A DNA stretch of 64,000 nt. Origin: Roseococcus sp. SYP-B2431. GTDB taxonomy: Bacteria > Pseudomonadota > Alphaproteobacteria > Acetobacterales > Acetobacteraceae. Numbering within the stretch: position 1 is the first letter of the stretch; every line of letters starts with the position of its first letter. The notes beneath the pieces were generated by a model. That model saw nothing but the letters and a program-made list of their open reading frames with translations. It did not search any database and had not been told where the DNA came from. The translations under genes were made by a program, and so were the position numbers. The stretch lies in contig NZ_SJXD01000011.1 of assembly GCF_004336745.1 (NCBI RefSeq), positions 1,054,001-1,118,000 on the forward strand. The letters run 5' to 3'. Below, piece after piece: positions 1-8,133 of the stretch.

Positions 1-413
1 TCCAGCATCTGCTCGCGCCGGTCGCGCTTGGGCTCCACGACCTCGAGCGCCGCGCGGATATTGTCCTCCACCGTCAGGCCCCGGAAGATCGAGGCCTCCT
101 GCGGCAGGTAGCCGAGGCCGAGCCGCGCGCGCCGGTACATGGGCAGGCGCGTGACGTCGGAGCCGTCCATCATCACCTGCCCCTCGTCGGGCTGCACGAG
201 GCCGGTGATCATGTAGAAGGTCGTCGTCTTGCCGGCGCCGTTGGGCCCGAGCAGCCCGACCGCCTCGCCCCGCTTCAGCGAGAGCGAGACGTTCCGCACC
301 ACGGGCCGCTTCTTGTAGCGCTTGCCGAGGCCGGTCGCGACCAGCCCGCCCGTCCCCTCCAGGGCCGTGAGTTCCGGCCTGACGGCGACGACGGTGGGGC
401 CGGCCTTGTTCAA
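1..413 (-). CDS. lptB: LPS export ABC transporter ATPase LptB (5' part; runs off the left edge)
   Basis: Cytoplasmic ATPase that powers lipopolysaccharide extraction by LptFG. About 137 codons are visible. The frame shows a Walker A motif (GPNGAGKTT, near residues 56-64) and a Q-loop (YLPQEASIF); the signature and Walker B motifs lie outside the window. The start is taken as TTG at 413-411 because no ATG or GTG precedes the ABC domain in this frame, AGGGA sits 8 nt upstream, and the TTG overlaps the lptA stop (TTGA). The gene follows lptA as the last visible member of a kdsD-lptC-lptA-lptB order, typical of alphaproteobacteria. The identity rests on ABC motifs plus this neighbourhood. Confidence 0.9.
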   Translation of the reverse strand, partial: MNKAGPTVVAVRPELTALEGTGGLVATGLGKRYKKRPVVRNVSLSLKRGEAVGLLGPNGAGKTTTFYMITGLVQPDEGQVMMDGSDVTRLPMYRRARLGLGYLPQEASIFRGLTVEDNIRAALEVVEPKRDRREQML

Positions 414-1504
414 CGCGGAGTTCCCTGAGTTTGGCCGGGCGTCTGACTGGGCGTCTGACTGGGCGCCTGCCCCGCGGGCCGGTTGCCGCGCGGAGCCTGG
501 CCGCGGGGCGGCGCGGCGAGGCTCGCGCCGGGATCGGCACCCGGCTGCGCCTGCGATCCGGGCACGATGAGCCCCTGCACGCGCTGGCCGGGCTGCGAGA
601 TGATGCGCGACACGCCGGTGTTGAGGTTCACCAGCGCCTCGCGGCCGTTCACGTGGTTCTCGCCACGGGTGATGCGGACATTGCCGAGCACGCGGGCGAG
701 GCCGGTGGCGGCGGAATAGACGCCGCGGTCGCCGCGCACCACCTCGGTCTCGGTGCGGATCTCCACATTGCCGAAGAGCTCGACGCGGTCGATGCGGCCC
801 TGGCCGGGCGGCGGGCCCTGCGTGCCTTCGGTGCCCGGCCGCGCCTGCGTGGGCACGCGGACGGCGACGGGCTGCCCCGCGGGCGCGCCGGCCGCAGTGG
901 GCGGGGCACCGGGCGGGGGATCCTCCAGCATATAGGCCACCAGCGTGTCGGCGGTGATGCGCCGCCCGTCCTGCGTCACGACGAGCGCGCTGCCGCGGCC
1001 CACGGCCATGCGGCGCTGGCTCCAGTATTCCAGGCTGTCGCGGGCGGTGATGACGTGCTGCGGCGTGGTGTAGCTGATGTTGCGCCCGGTCAGCACCAGC
1101 ACCGCCTGGTCCATGTCGTAGACGGCGCGGTCGCCAAGGGCGACGTCGGTCGCGGTGGAGATTCGGACATTCTGCTCCGCCTCCATGCGCCAGATCTCGT
1201 TGCCGCCGGAGAGCGGGCTTTCGCCGGGCTGGGCCGGCGCTTGCGGCGGCGCCTGCTGCCCGGCCGCCGCGCCCCCCGCCGTCCCCCCTTGGGGCCGGTA
1301 GCGCGCGAGCAGCCGGGCCGCATCCACGGTCGTGCCGTCGCGCACGGCCTTCGCATTGCCGCGGGCGATCACCACCTGATCGTTCTGCCGCCACTCGATG
1401 CCGTCATCGGCGGTGATGTCCGTGGGCCCGCCCTGGGACATGTCGATGCCCTGGGCCGCGGCGAGCCCGGGCAGCAGCAGCAGCGCGGCGGCTAATCTTC
1501 TCAT
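410..1504 (-). CDS. lptA: LPS transport periplasmic protein LptA (OstA-like)
   Basis: Periplasmic bridge protein that carries LPS between LptC and the outer-membrane LptD. The 364-residue product begins with a signal peptide ([18 protein letters not shown], cleavage near residue 18). OstA-like beta-strand repeats follow, such as [13 protein letters not shown] and [12 protein letters not shown]. It is about twice the length of E. coli LptA (185 aa). The excess lies in Gly/Ala/Pro/Gln-rich inserts (about residues 70-97 and 190-235) and a Pro/Gln/Gly-rich C-terminal tail containing a small in-frame direct repeat (QTPSQTP). The ATG overlaps the lptC stop by 4 bp (ATGA), so the two are probably translationally coupled. 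The OstA assignment is firm; the function of the low-complexity tail is unknown. Confidence 0.88.
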   Translation of the reverse strand: MRRLAAALLLLPGLAAAQGIDMSQGGPTDITADDGIEWRQNDQVVIARGNAKAVRDGTTVDAARLLARYRPQGGTAGGAAAGQQAPPQAPAQPGESPLSGGNEIWRMEAEQNVRISTATDVALGDRAVYDMDQAVLVLTGRNISYTTPQHVITARDSLEYWSQRRMAVGRGSALVVTQDGRRITADTLVAYMLEDPPPGAPPTAAGAPAGQPVAVRVPTQARPGTEGTQGPPPGQGRIDRVELFGNVEIRTETEVVRGDRGVYSAATGLARVLGNVRITRGENHVNGREALVNLNTGVSRIISQPGQRVQGLIVPGSQAQPGADPGASLAAPPRGQAPRGNRPAGQAPSQTPSQTPGQTQGTPR

Positions 1505-2181
1505 CGCTGGCGCCCTTCCAGGACGGCATGCGCCTTGCCTGTGAAGACCATGACGGCCCCCCGCTCCCGCAGCCGGAAGCCCTCGGATTCGATGGTGCCG
1601 AAGGAGCCCTGCGCCTGGGTCGGCCGGTCGCCGTCCGCGCTGCCCTGGTCGATCTGCACCGCGGCCTGCTCGGTGCGGAACAGCATGCCGTTGTCGTGGA
1701 AGATGCGCACGTTCCCCTCGAGGTTGAGGTGATGGGCCGGCTTGTCGTAGCGGCCGTTGTCGGCCTCGACATAGACCCAGGCCCCGTCGTTCAGCAGGAT
1801 GTCGGCGCGCGGCTGGTCGAGGAGCATGACCTCCTCCTGGCCGACCTGGCGGCCGACGCGCGCGGTGATGGTATAGGGGCGCCCCAGCTCGTCGACGCCC
1901 TGGAAGCGCGGCGCCACGAGTTGCAGCGCCTCCGGCACCAGCGCCGGGCCGCGGCGGAAGGAGAGCCGCCCGTCCCGCCCCTCGAACTCCGGCCAGAGCA
2001 GCAGCAGCGCCAGCAGGCCGGCGGCCGCCAGCGGCAGCAGGAGCTTCACGGCCTGCACGAGGCGGTGGCGGCGGTGGATGGCGCCCGCGCTCGGCACGTC
2101 GCGCGCGCGGGACGGCGCCAACACGCGCCGGCGCTCAGGCAGCGGCGCGCCGAAATCGGCGCGGTGCACCTTCTCGCTCAT
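1501..2181 (-). CDS. lptC: LPS export protein LptC
   Basis: Bitopic inner-membrane protein that receives LPS from LptBFG and passes it to LptA. The 226-residue product has a basic cytoplasmic N-terminus of about 40 residues and one hydrophobic segment (LLLPLAAAGLLALLLLWP). A periplasmic LptC/YrbK domain follows, with beta-jellyroll signatures such as YTITARVGRQVGQEEVMLLD and HHLNLEGNVRIFHDNG. It sits 14 bp downstream of kdsD and overlaps lptA by 4 bp. No strong Shine-Dalgarno precedes its ATG, consistent with coupling to kdsD. Confidence 0.88.
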   Translation of the reverse strand: MSEKVHRADFGAPLPERRRVLAPSRARDVPSAGAIHRRHRLVQAVKLLLPLAAAGLLALLLLWPEFEGRDGRLSFRRGPALVPEALQLVAPRFQGVDELGRPYTITARVGRQVGQEEVMLLDQPRADILLNDGAWVYVEADNGRYDKPAHHLNLEGNVRIFHDNGMLFRTEQAAVQIDQGSADGDRPTQAQGSFGTIESEGFRLRERGAVMVFTGKAHAVLEGRQR

Positions 2182-2195
2182 CGCCGCGGCGCCAT

Positions 2196-3179
2196 CTAGG
2201 CGACCCCCAGGCGCAGCAGGTCGTGGACATGCAGCATGCCGACCGGCCGGCGCGCCTCGTCGACCACGAAGAGCGCGGTGATTGCGCCCTCGTTCATGAT
2301 CCGCAGCGCCTCGACGGCCAGCACCTCGGGCCGGATGGAGCGCGGCTGTGTCGTCATGACCTCGGCCACCGGCCGTGCCAGCAGCCCATCGCCGAGCCCC
2401 GAGCGCAGCGCGCGCCGGAGGTCGCCGTCGGTGATCACGCCGACCAGCTTCCCGTCCGAACCCGCGATGCCAAGGCAGCCGAAATGCTTCGCCGTCATGG
2501 CCACCAGCCCCTCGGCCATGGACAGGCCGGGCGGCGCCAGCGGCACCTCTTCGGGCCCGTGCATGACATCGGAGACGCGCTGGAGGCGCGCCCCGAGCTT
2601 GCCGCCCGGGTGGAAGACGCGGAAATCCTCGGGCCCGAAGCCGCGCCGCTCCAGCAGGGCCACGGCCAGGGCGTCGCCCATGGCCATCTGCATGGTGGTG
2701 GAGGTGGTGGGCGCCAGGCCGTTGGGGCAGCCCTCCTCGACGGGCGGCAGGACCAGCGCAATGTCGGCGTCGCGGCCGATGGTGCTGCCGGGGCGCCCGA
2801 CGATCGCGACCAGCGGGATGCCGAAGCGCCGCGCATGGGCCACGAGGTCGCCGAGCTCGGCCGTCTCGCCGGAATTGGACAGGGCCAGCACGGCGTCGCC
2901 GCGGACGATCATGCCGAGATCGCCATGGCTCGCTTCGCCCGGATGGACGAACTGCGCCGGCGTGCCGGTGGAGGCCAGGGTGGCGGCGATCTTGCGCCCC
3001 ACATGCCCTGACTTGCCCATGCCGGAAACCACGACGCGGCCCGTCGCGCCCGCGAGCACCAGCACGGCGCGGTCGAATCCCTCGTCGAGGCCGGCCGCCA
3101 TGGCGGCCAGGGCCTGCGCTTCGAGGTTCAGGACGCGGCGGGCGGTGTCGAGGCTGGAGGGCGAGAGAGATTGATCCAC
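2196..3179 (-). CDS. kdsD: Arabinose-5-phosphate isomerase KdsD/KpsF
   Basis: Converts D-ribulose 5-phosphate to D-arabinose 5-phosphate, the first committed step toward Kdo for LPS. The 327-residue product has an N-terminal SIS domain (SGMGKSGHVGRK; TPAQFVHPGEASHGDLGM; NSGET) and two C-terminal CBS domains (about residues 205-327, with VGVITDGDLRRAL and VGMLHVHDLLRL). The domain order and length match the family. The start is GTG at 3179; a weak purine run lies upstream. It heads the minus-strand lpt operon, matching the common alphaproteobacterial order. The 93 bp between it and coq7 contain no gene. Confidence 0.93.
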   Translation of the reverse strand: MDQSLSPSSLDTARRVLNLEAQALAAMAAGLDEGFDRAVLVLAGATGRVVVSGMGKSGHVGRKIAATLASTGTPAQFVHPGEASHGDLGMIVRGDAVLALSNSGETAELGDLVAHARRFGIPLVAIVGRPGSTIGRDADIALVLPPVEEGCPNGLAPTTSTTMQMAMGDALAVALLERRGFGPEDFRVFHPGGKLGARLQRVSDVMHGPEEVPLAPPGLSMAEGLVAMTAKHFGCLGIAGSDGKLVGVITDGDLRRALRSGLGDGLLARPVAEVMTTQPRSIRPEVLAVEALRIMNEGAITALFVVDEARRPVGMLHVHDLLRLGVA

Positions 3180-3272
3180 CCGGCTTCTATGGGGGCCGGA
3201 CCAGGAGGGGTCAAGGCAAGGATCGTGCCAAAGCGTGACAGACGCGACAAAACAGCGGTTTTCCGTGGAAAA

Positions 3273-3791
3273 TCAGACCTTCCCGGCCACCTTGATCGCC
3301 GCCTTGCAGCCGAGCTTGATGGCTGTCGAGAGCAGGCGATAGGCCGGCGTCAGCTCGGCCTCGTTCTCGAGTCCGATGTCGCGGTGCTCCAGCTCCTCGG
3401 CCCGGAATCGGGCGATGTCGGCCTTCAGGGCCGATTCGTCCTCGCCGAGGGCGGCTTCCTGCTCCTGGTAGTGCTCGTCGATCGCCTCCTCGACCGCCAC
3501 GGTGCAGGCCATGGCAGCGCGGTAGCCCAGGGCCGCCGTGGCCGCGCCGAGGGCGAATCCGGCGACATGCCAGAAGGGCAGCAGCGCCGTCGGCCGCACC
3601 CGGCGCTCGGCGATCAGGCGGGAGAAGGTGTCGAGGTGCACCTGCTCCTGCGCCTGCATGTGCTCGATGATGGGGCCGTGCCGGGTTCCGCGCAGCACGG
3701 CGAGCTGGCCCTGGTAGATGCGCTTGGCGCCGTATTCGCCGGCATGGTCCACGCGGATGACCTCTTCCAGGTAGCGGCGGGGCGTGGTCAT
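3273..3791 (-). CDS. coq7: 2-polyprenyl-3-methyl-6-methoxy-1,4-benzoquinone monooxygenase (Coq7)
   Basis: Di-iron hydroxylase for the penultimate step of ubiquinone biosynthesis, acting at the membrane. The 172-residue product carries the ferritin-like iron ligands as expected for Coq7: an N-terminal Glu in VDHAGEYGA, the EHMQAQEQVH stretch with an ExxH pair, a Glu in AVEEAIDEHY, and the C-terminal EELEHRD with ExxH. The ATG at 3791 is chosen because it overlaps the dsbB stop (ATGA) and gives the normal family N-terminus (MTTPRRYLEEVIRVDHAGE). The same frame stays open to 4505, but that stretch is antisense-like sequence over dsbB, not a fusion. Confidence 0.93.
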   Translation of the reverse strand: MTTPRRYLEEVIRVDHAGEYGAKRIYQGQLAVLRGTRHGPIIEHMQAQEQVHLDTFSRLIAERRVRPTALLPFWHVAGFALGAATAALGYRAAMACTVAVEEAIDEHYQEQEAALGEDESALKADIARFRAEELEHRDIGLENEAELTPAYRLLSTAIKLGCKAAIKVAGKV

Positions 3792-4258
3792 GCGCGGGGC
3801 TCCTTCCGGGCGATGCGCCAGGCGAGAATGGCGACGAAGAGGCCATAGAAGAGGTTCATCCCGGCCATGGAAAGGGGCAGGCCCGGGATCAGGAAGGCCG
3901 GCAGGTCGCAGGGCTTCGAGGGCGCGGGCGCGAGCGAGCGCAGCATGTCCTCCACGGACAGGGAGGCGCCGGCCGTCGGCACCTGGCAGCCGGCCAGCGG
4001 CGATGGCCACCAGCCCCATTCCACGCCCAGGTGGAAGGCCGCCACGGCGGCAGAGGCCGCGGCCGCGAGCCCGGCCAGGCACAGCAGGCTTCGCCGTGCC
4101 ACGAACAGCGAGAGCGCCGCGAGGCCGGCAGCGGCCCAGTAGGGCCAGCGTTGCCACAGGCAGAGCTCGCAGGGGGCCAGGCTGAACCAGCCCTCCGAGC
4201 CCTTGGCGAAGAGCGGGGCGGCCAGCGAAAGCGCCAGGACCAGGAGAGAGCCGTGCAT
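3788..4258 (-). CDS. dsbB: Disulfide bond formation protein B (DsbB-like)
   Basis: Inner-membrane quinone oxidoreductase that reoxidises a DsbA-type thiol oxidase. With the chosen start the product has 156 residues and four hydrophobic segments. The first periplasmic loop carries the redox pair in APCELCLWQRWPY. The second loop carries a Cys in LAGCQVP and another in SKPCDLPAF, as in the family. The ATG at 4258 is preceded by AAGGAG, although the spacing is only 2 nt. An ATG at 4310-4312 (minus) would add 18 residues of Cys/Gly-rich sequence unlike DsbB and is less likely. No dsbA is present nearby. It is coupled to coq7 by a 4-bp overlap; both are linked to quinones. Confidence 0.87.
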   Translation of the reverse strand: MHGSLLVLALSLAAPLFAKGSEGWFSLAPCELCLWQRWPYWAAAGLAALSLFVARRSLLCLAGLAAAASAAVAAFHLGVEWGWWPSPLAGCQVPTAGASLSVEDMLRSLAPAPSKPCDLPAFLIPGLPLSMAGMNLFYGLFVAILAWRIARKEPRA

Positions 4259-4567
4259 GTCTCCTTGTCCCGCTTCGCGGCCCTCGCCGCAACGGCAACG
4301 GGCCTTGGACATGGCTGGCATCAGTCCCCATACGTTTCGCCCCGGCTCGGCGGCTGCGGGCAAAAAAAATGGCGACCCATTGCTGGGCCGCCAAGTTTAG
4401 GGAGGAAACGTCCAAGAAAGCAGGCAAGGACCGAAGTCCCTGCCGCCGAAGACAGATATAGGCGAGAGATCGCTCGCATGCAAGCGATATTTTGCATTGC
4501 AGCATTCCGAGGATGCAAGGCTCCCGGGCGGTGAATCCCTTGGCACGCGGCTTGCGCCTAGGGCCGC
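4259..4567. promoter_or_regulatory. Divergent intergenic region between dsbB and the transglycosylase gene, with ATGCAA half-sites
   Basis: No convincing gene was found in these 309 bp. Toward the right end the DNA is less GC-rich and contains ATGCAA at 4478-4483, TTGCAT at 4492-4497 (together a 6-bp inverted repeat with 8-bp spacer) and ATGCAA again at 4513-4518. A second inverted repeat, GCGAG/CTCGC, lies at 4462-4466 and 4473-4477. The region must hold promoters for both divergent units. The repeats look like a regulator site, but I cannot name the regulator. Confidence 0.45.
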
Positions 4568-5314
4568 ATGCGGATGCTCCTTCCCCTGTTTGTGCTCTTC
4601 GCCGTGCTGCGCCCCGGACAGGGCTGGCCGCATTCCGGTCCCGGAGCCGATCCCGCCCTTCAATGCCGGGCCGCCATCGCCCAGGCCGAGCGCGGGGCCG
4701 GCATTCCGGCCGGGCTGCTGCAGGCGATCGGCCGTGTGGAATCGGGCCGCCGCAACCCGGAGACGGGCATCGCCGGCCCCTGGCCTTGGACCCTGAACGC
4801 CGAGGGACGCGGTCGGTTCTTCCCCACCAGGGAGGCAGCGATTGCCGCCGTGCGGGAATTGCAGGGCCGTGGCGTCCGGATCATCGACGTGGGCTGCATG
4901 CAGGTGAACCTGCACCACCACCCCCGCGCCTTCGCAAACCTCGAGGAGGCCTTCGATCCGCCGGCCAACGCCCGCTACGCGGCGCGCTTCCTCGCCGAGC
5001 TGCAGTCGACCCGCGCGGACTGGATGGTGGCCGCCGGCCATTACCACTCCCAGACGCCCGATCTGGCCCAGGCCTATCGCGCGCGCGTCCAGGCGGCCTG
5101 GCCGGCCGAGCAGGCGCGCGCGGCCCAGGATCTCGCCCTGGCCGGAACGCGGCCGCCCGCTGGGCTGTCGCTCTCCAACCGGGCCGAGCGGGCGGCGGTG
5201 CTGCCCTCGGCCAGCGCCGGGCGGGGCCGCGGGCTCGACGCCTATCGCGCGGCGCCGGTCCCGGTGACCGGGCGCCAATTCGCCCTGGTCCCGAGCGGCC
5301 TTATCCGCCGGTAG
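4568..5314 (+). CDS. Exported lytic transglycosylase-like (SLT domain) protein
   Basis: Probably cleaves peptidoglycan glycan strands in the periplasm. The 248-residue product has an N-terminal signal sequence (MRMLLPLFVLFAVL... ending near GWPHS). An SLT-like domain spans about residues 35-180. It has the putative catalytic Glu in AIGRVESGRRNP, then GIAGPWPWTLN, and the family's VGCMQVNLHHHP and AAGHYHSQTPD blocks. The C-terminal 60 residues are low-complexity. The gene is divergent from dsbB and convergent with the flavoprotein gene (18 bp apart). It may be a housekeeping enzyme or a remodelling enzyme of a secretion apparatus; no secretion genes are nearby. Confidence 0.82.
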   Translation: MRMLLPLFVLFAVLRPGQGWPHSGPGADPALQCRAAIAQAERGAGIPAGLLQAIGRVESGRRNPETGIAGPWPWTLNAEGRGRFFPTREAAIAAVRELQGRGVRIIDVGCMQVNLHHHPRAFANLEEAFDPPANARYAARFLAELQSTRADWMVAAGHYHSQTPDLAQAYRARVQAAWPAEQARAAQDLALAGTRPPAGLSLSNRAERAAVLPSASAGRGRGLDAYRAAPVPVTGRQFALVPSGLIRR

Positions 5315-5332
5315 CGCCGCCTTCCGGGCCGG

Positions 5333-6505
5333 TCAGGCGCCGAGCCAGCCGAGCGCGCCTTGCGCGGCGGCGACACCCGTGGCGAAGCAGGCCTGGAGGA
5401 GATAGCCGCCCGTGGGCGCCTCCCAGTCCAGCATCTCGCCGGCTGCGAAGGTGCCGGGGCGGGCCCGCAGCATGAAGCGCGGATCGAGGGCCTCGAAGCG
5501 GAGGCCGCCCGCGGAGGAAATGGCGCGCTCCAACCCCTGGGCCCCGGTCAGTCGGAGCGGCAGGGATTTGACCAGGCGTTCCGGCGGCGTCGCGTCGCCC
5601 CCATGCCGCGCCTCCTGGACGAGGCCGATGGCGGCCGGGGCCAGCCCGGCCTTGCGCAGCTGGTTGGAGAGGGAAAGGCCGCGGCCGGCCAGCTTCGCGG
5701 CCAAAGCGGGGGCGTCGAGGTCGGGGCGGAGATCGAGACGCAGGGTCGCCGTGCCGTCGCGCATGATGGCCTCCCGCAGGGGCGCGGCGAGCGCATAGAC
5801 GGCGCCGCCCTCGATGCCCCCGGCGGTCACCATGGCCTCGCCGCGGACCGTTGCTCCCGCGAAGGACAGGGCGATGCGCTTGAGCGGCTGCCCTGCGAAG
5901 CGCTCGCGGAAACGAGGCGACCACTCGACCCGGAAGCCCATATTCGCCGGGCGCAGGGGCGCCACCTCATCCAGCCAGGAGGCCCAGCCGCCATCGGAGC
6001 CGAGGCGCGGCCAGGAGGCGCCGCCGAGGGCCAGCAGCGTGGCGTCGGCCTCGCAGCGAAGCGTGCCCTCCGGCGTCTCGAAGCGGAGCGCATCGCCGTC
6101 CCAGCCCGTCCAGCGATGGCGGGGGCGAAGCGCGACGCCGAGCCCGTCCAGCCGCGCCAGCCAGGCGCGCAGCAAGGGCGAAGCCTTCATGGCGCGCGGG
6201 AAGACGCGCCCGCTGCTGCCGGTGAAGGTCTCCTGCCCCAGTCCCTGGCACCATTCCACGAGCGCGGAGGGCGGGAAGGCGCGGATCGCCGGCTCCAGCG
6301 CAGCGCGGGCGGCGCCGTAGCGGTCGAGAAAGCGCTCCAGCGGCTCGGAATGGGTGAGGTTCAGCCCGCCCCGCCCCGCGATGAGCAGCTTCCGCGCCGG
6401 CGAGGCCATCCGGTCGAAGACGGTGACGCGCTGCCCGGCCTGGGCGAGAATCTCGGCGGCCATGAGCCCGGCGGGCCCGGCGCCGAGGACGGCGATCTGC
6501 TTCAT
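5333..6505 (-). CDS. HI0933-like NAD(P)/FAD-dependent oxidoreductase (TIGR03862-type flavoprotein)
   Basis: A 390-residue flavoprotein of the BaiN/HI0933 family; the physiological substrate of most members is unknown. The N-terminal FAD-binding Rossmann motif is VLGAGPAGLMAAE. It is followed by the family marker AGRGGLNLTHSEP, equivalent to GGRCNLTN in other members. The C-terminal GEMLDWEAPTGGYLLQAC block closes the FAD site. The mid-section (about residues 190-330) is the family's inserted domain. The gene stands alone, 8 bp downstream of the ABC ATPase stop on the same strand, so it could be read as the last gene of the importer operon if transcription runs through. Confidence 0.85.
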   Translation of the reverse strand: MKQIAVLGAGPAGLMAAEILAQAGQRVTVFDRMASPARKLLIAGRGGLNLTHSEPLERFLDRYGAARAALEPAIRAFPPSALVEWCQGLGQETFTGSSGRVFPRAMKASPLLRAWLARLDGLGVALRPRHRWTGWDGDALRFETPEGTLRCEADATLLALGGASWPRLGSDGGWASWLDEVAPLRPANMGFRVEWSPRFRERFAGQPLKRIALSFAGATVRGEAMVTAGGIEGGAVYALAAPLREAIMRDGTATLRLDLRPDLDAPALAAKLAGRGLSLSNQLRKAGLAPAAIGLVQEARHGGDATPPERLVKSLPLRLTGAQGLERAISSAGGLRFEALDPRFMLRARPGTFAAGEMLDWEAPTGGYLLQACFATGVAAAQGALGWLGA

Positions 6506-6513
6506 GGCGCGCC

Positions 6514-8133
6514 TTATAGGCGCGATCGGCGCGCGGCCTGAAACTCCCGGCCTGGCACGGCGGCCAGCAGGGACTGCGTATAGGGATGCTCCGGCGCCTC
6601 GAAGACCCGGCCGATCGGGCCGCTCTCCACCACCTCGCCATCCTTCATCACCGCGACGAGGTCGCAGACCTGCACCGCCACGCGCAGATCGTGGGTGATG
6701 AGGAGGATGGAGAGGCCGAGGCGCTGCCGCAGCTCCGCGAGCAGCTTCAGCACCTGCGCCTGGACGGAGACGTCGAGGGCCGAGACCGGCTCGTCCGCCA
6801 CCAGCACCTCCGGCTCCAAAGCGAGCGCGCGGGCGATGCCGATGCGCTGGCGCTGGCCGCCGGAGAATTCATGCGGGTAGCGGTCGGTCGAGGCGGGATC
6901 GAGGCCGACCAGGGCGAAGAGGCTTTTGGCGCGCGCCAGCGCCGCCTCGCGCGGGGTGCCGTGGATGATCGGGCCCTGCGCCACCAGCTCGCCCACGCGG
7001 CGGCGCGGGTTGAGCGAGGCATAGGGGTCCTGGAACACCATCTGCATGCGCCTCGCGCTGGCGCGGTGCTGCGCCGGCGACTGGGTGGCGAGGTCGGTCC
7101 CGTCGAGCCGGATGGCGCCCGTGTCCGGCCTGATGAGCCGCATGACGCAGCGGGCGAGCGTCGACTTTCCGGAGCCCGATTCGCCCACGATGCCGAGCGT
7201 GCCGCCGCGCGGCAGCTCCAGCGAGACGTCGCGCACCGCGCGGGTCACGCGCCTGTTGCGGCCGAGGAAGCCGCCGGTGCGGTAGGTTTTGGACACGCCC
7301 TCGAGCTTGAGGATCGCCTCGTCCGAGAAGGCCCGCGGCGGCGGGGCGGCGAGCGGCGGGACGGCGGCGATCAGCGCCTTCGTATAAGGGTGCTGCGGGC
7401 TGTTCAGCACGGCGGCGGCTTCGCCCTGCTCCACGACGACGCCATGCTGCATCACGGCCACGCGGTCGGCGATCTCGGCGACGACGCCGAAGTCGTGGGT
7501 GATGAAGAGCACGGCTGTGCCCAGCCGCCGCTGCAGGTCGCGGATCAGGGAGAGAATCTGCGCCTGGGTCGTGACATCGAGCGCCGTGGTCGGCTCGTCG
7601 GCGATGAGCACGCGCGGGCTGAGCGCGAGCGCCATGGCGATCATGGCGCGTTGCCGCTGGCCGCCCGAGAGCTCATGCGGATAGGCGCGCATCGCGAGCG
7701 CGGGATCGGGAATGCGGACATCCTCCAGCAGTGCCAGGGTGCGCGCGCGGATCTGCTCGGCAGACAGGTCGGTATGGATGCGGAACATCTCGCCGATCTG
7801 GTCGCCGACGGGGCGCAGCGGGTTCAGCGCCGTCATCGGCTCCTGGAAGATCATGGCGATGCCCGCGCCGCGGATGGCGCGCATCTCCTCCTCCTCGGCG
7901 GCGGCGAGGTCCCGGCCTCCGAAGAGGATGCGGCCTCGGGTCAGGGCCACGTTGTCAGGCAGCAGCCGCATGACCGCGCTGGCCGTCATCGACTTGCCGG
8001 AGCCGGACTCGCCCACCACGCAGAGGATCTCGCCCGCCCGCAATTCCAGCGTCACATCGTCCAGCGCATGCGGCCGGTCCGCGCCCCGGGGGAGAGCCAC
8101 GGTCAGGCCCTCGATGGAGAGGATCGCGCTCAA
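6514..8133 (-). CDS. Double ATP-binding subunit of a Dpp/Opp-type ABC importer
   Basis: The 539-residue product contains two complete ABC ATPase modules in one chain (a DppD-DppF-like fusion). Each has a Walker A (GESGSGKSM and GESGSGKST), Q-loop (FQEP; FQDPYASLNP), signature (LSGGQRQR; FSGGQRQR) and Walker B with Glu (LIADEPTTALD; LVADEPVSALD). The oligopeptide-transporter C-terminal motif HPYT occurs in both halves. The start is TTG at 8133, overlapping the permease stop as TTGA; no ATG lies near the domain start. It energises the importer encoded by the three upstream genes. The substrate class (peptide, opine, nickel, glycoside) cannot be told from sequence. Confidence 0.9.
   Translation of the reverse strand: MSAILSIEGLTVALPRGADRPHALDDVTLELRAGEILCVVGESGSGKSMTASAVMRLLPDNVALTRGRILFGGRDLAAAEEEEMRAIRGAGIAMIFQEPMTALNPLRPVGDQIGEMFRIHTDLSAEQIRARTLALLEDVRIPDPALAMRAYPHELSGGQRQRAMIAMALALSPRVLIADEPTTALDVTTQAQILSLIRDLQRRLGTAVLFITHDFGVVAEIADRVAVMQHGVVVEQGEAAAVLNSPQHPYTKALIAAVPPLAAPPPRAFSDEAILKLEGVSKTYRTGGFLGRNRRVTRAVRDVSLELPRGGTLGIVGESGSGKSTLARCVMRLIRPDTGAIRLDGTDLATQSPAQHRASARRMQMVFQDPYASLNPRRRVGELVAQGPIIHGTPREAALARAKSLFALVGLDPASTDRYPHEFSGGQRQRIGIARALALEPEVLVADEPVSALDVSVQAQVLKLLAELRQRLGLSILLITHDLRVAVQVCDLVAVMKDGEVVESGPIGRVFEAPEHPYTQSLLAAVPGREFQAARRSRL

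Noticed and set aside
3273-4505. A 410-codon open frame suggesting a fusion upstream of Coq7
   Set aside because: The first 238 codons are out of frame with dsbB and show no domain; the ATGA overlap and the standard Coq7 N-terminus mark two separate genes.
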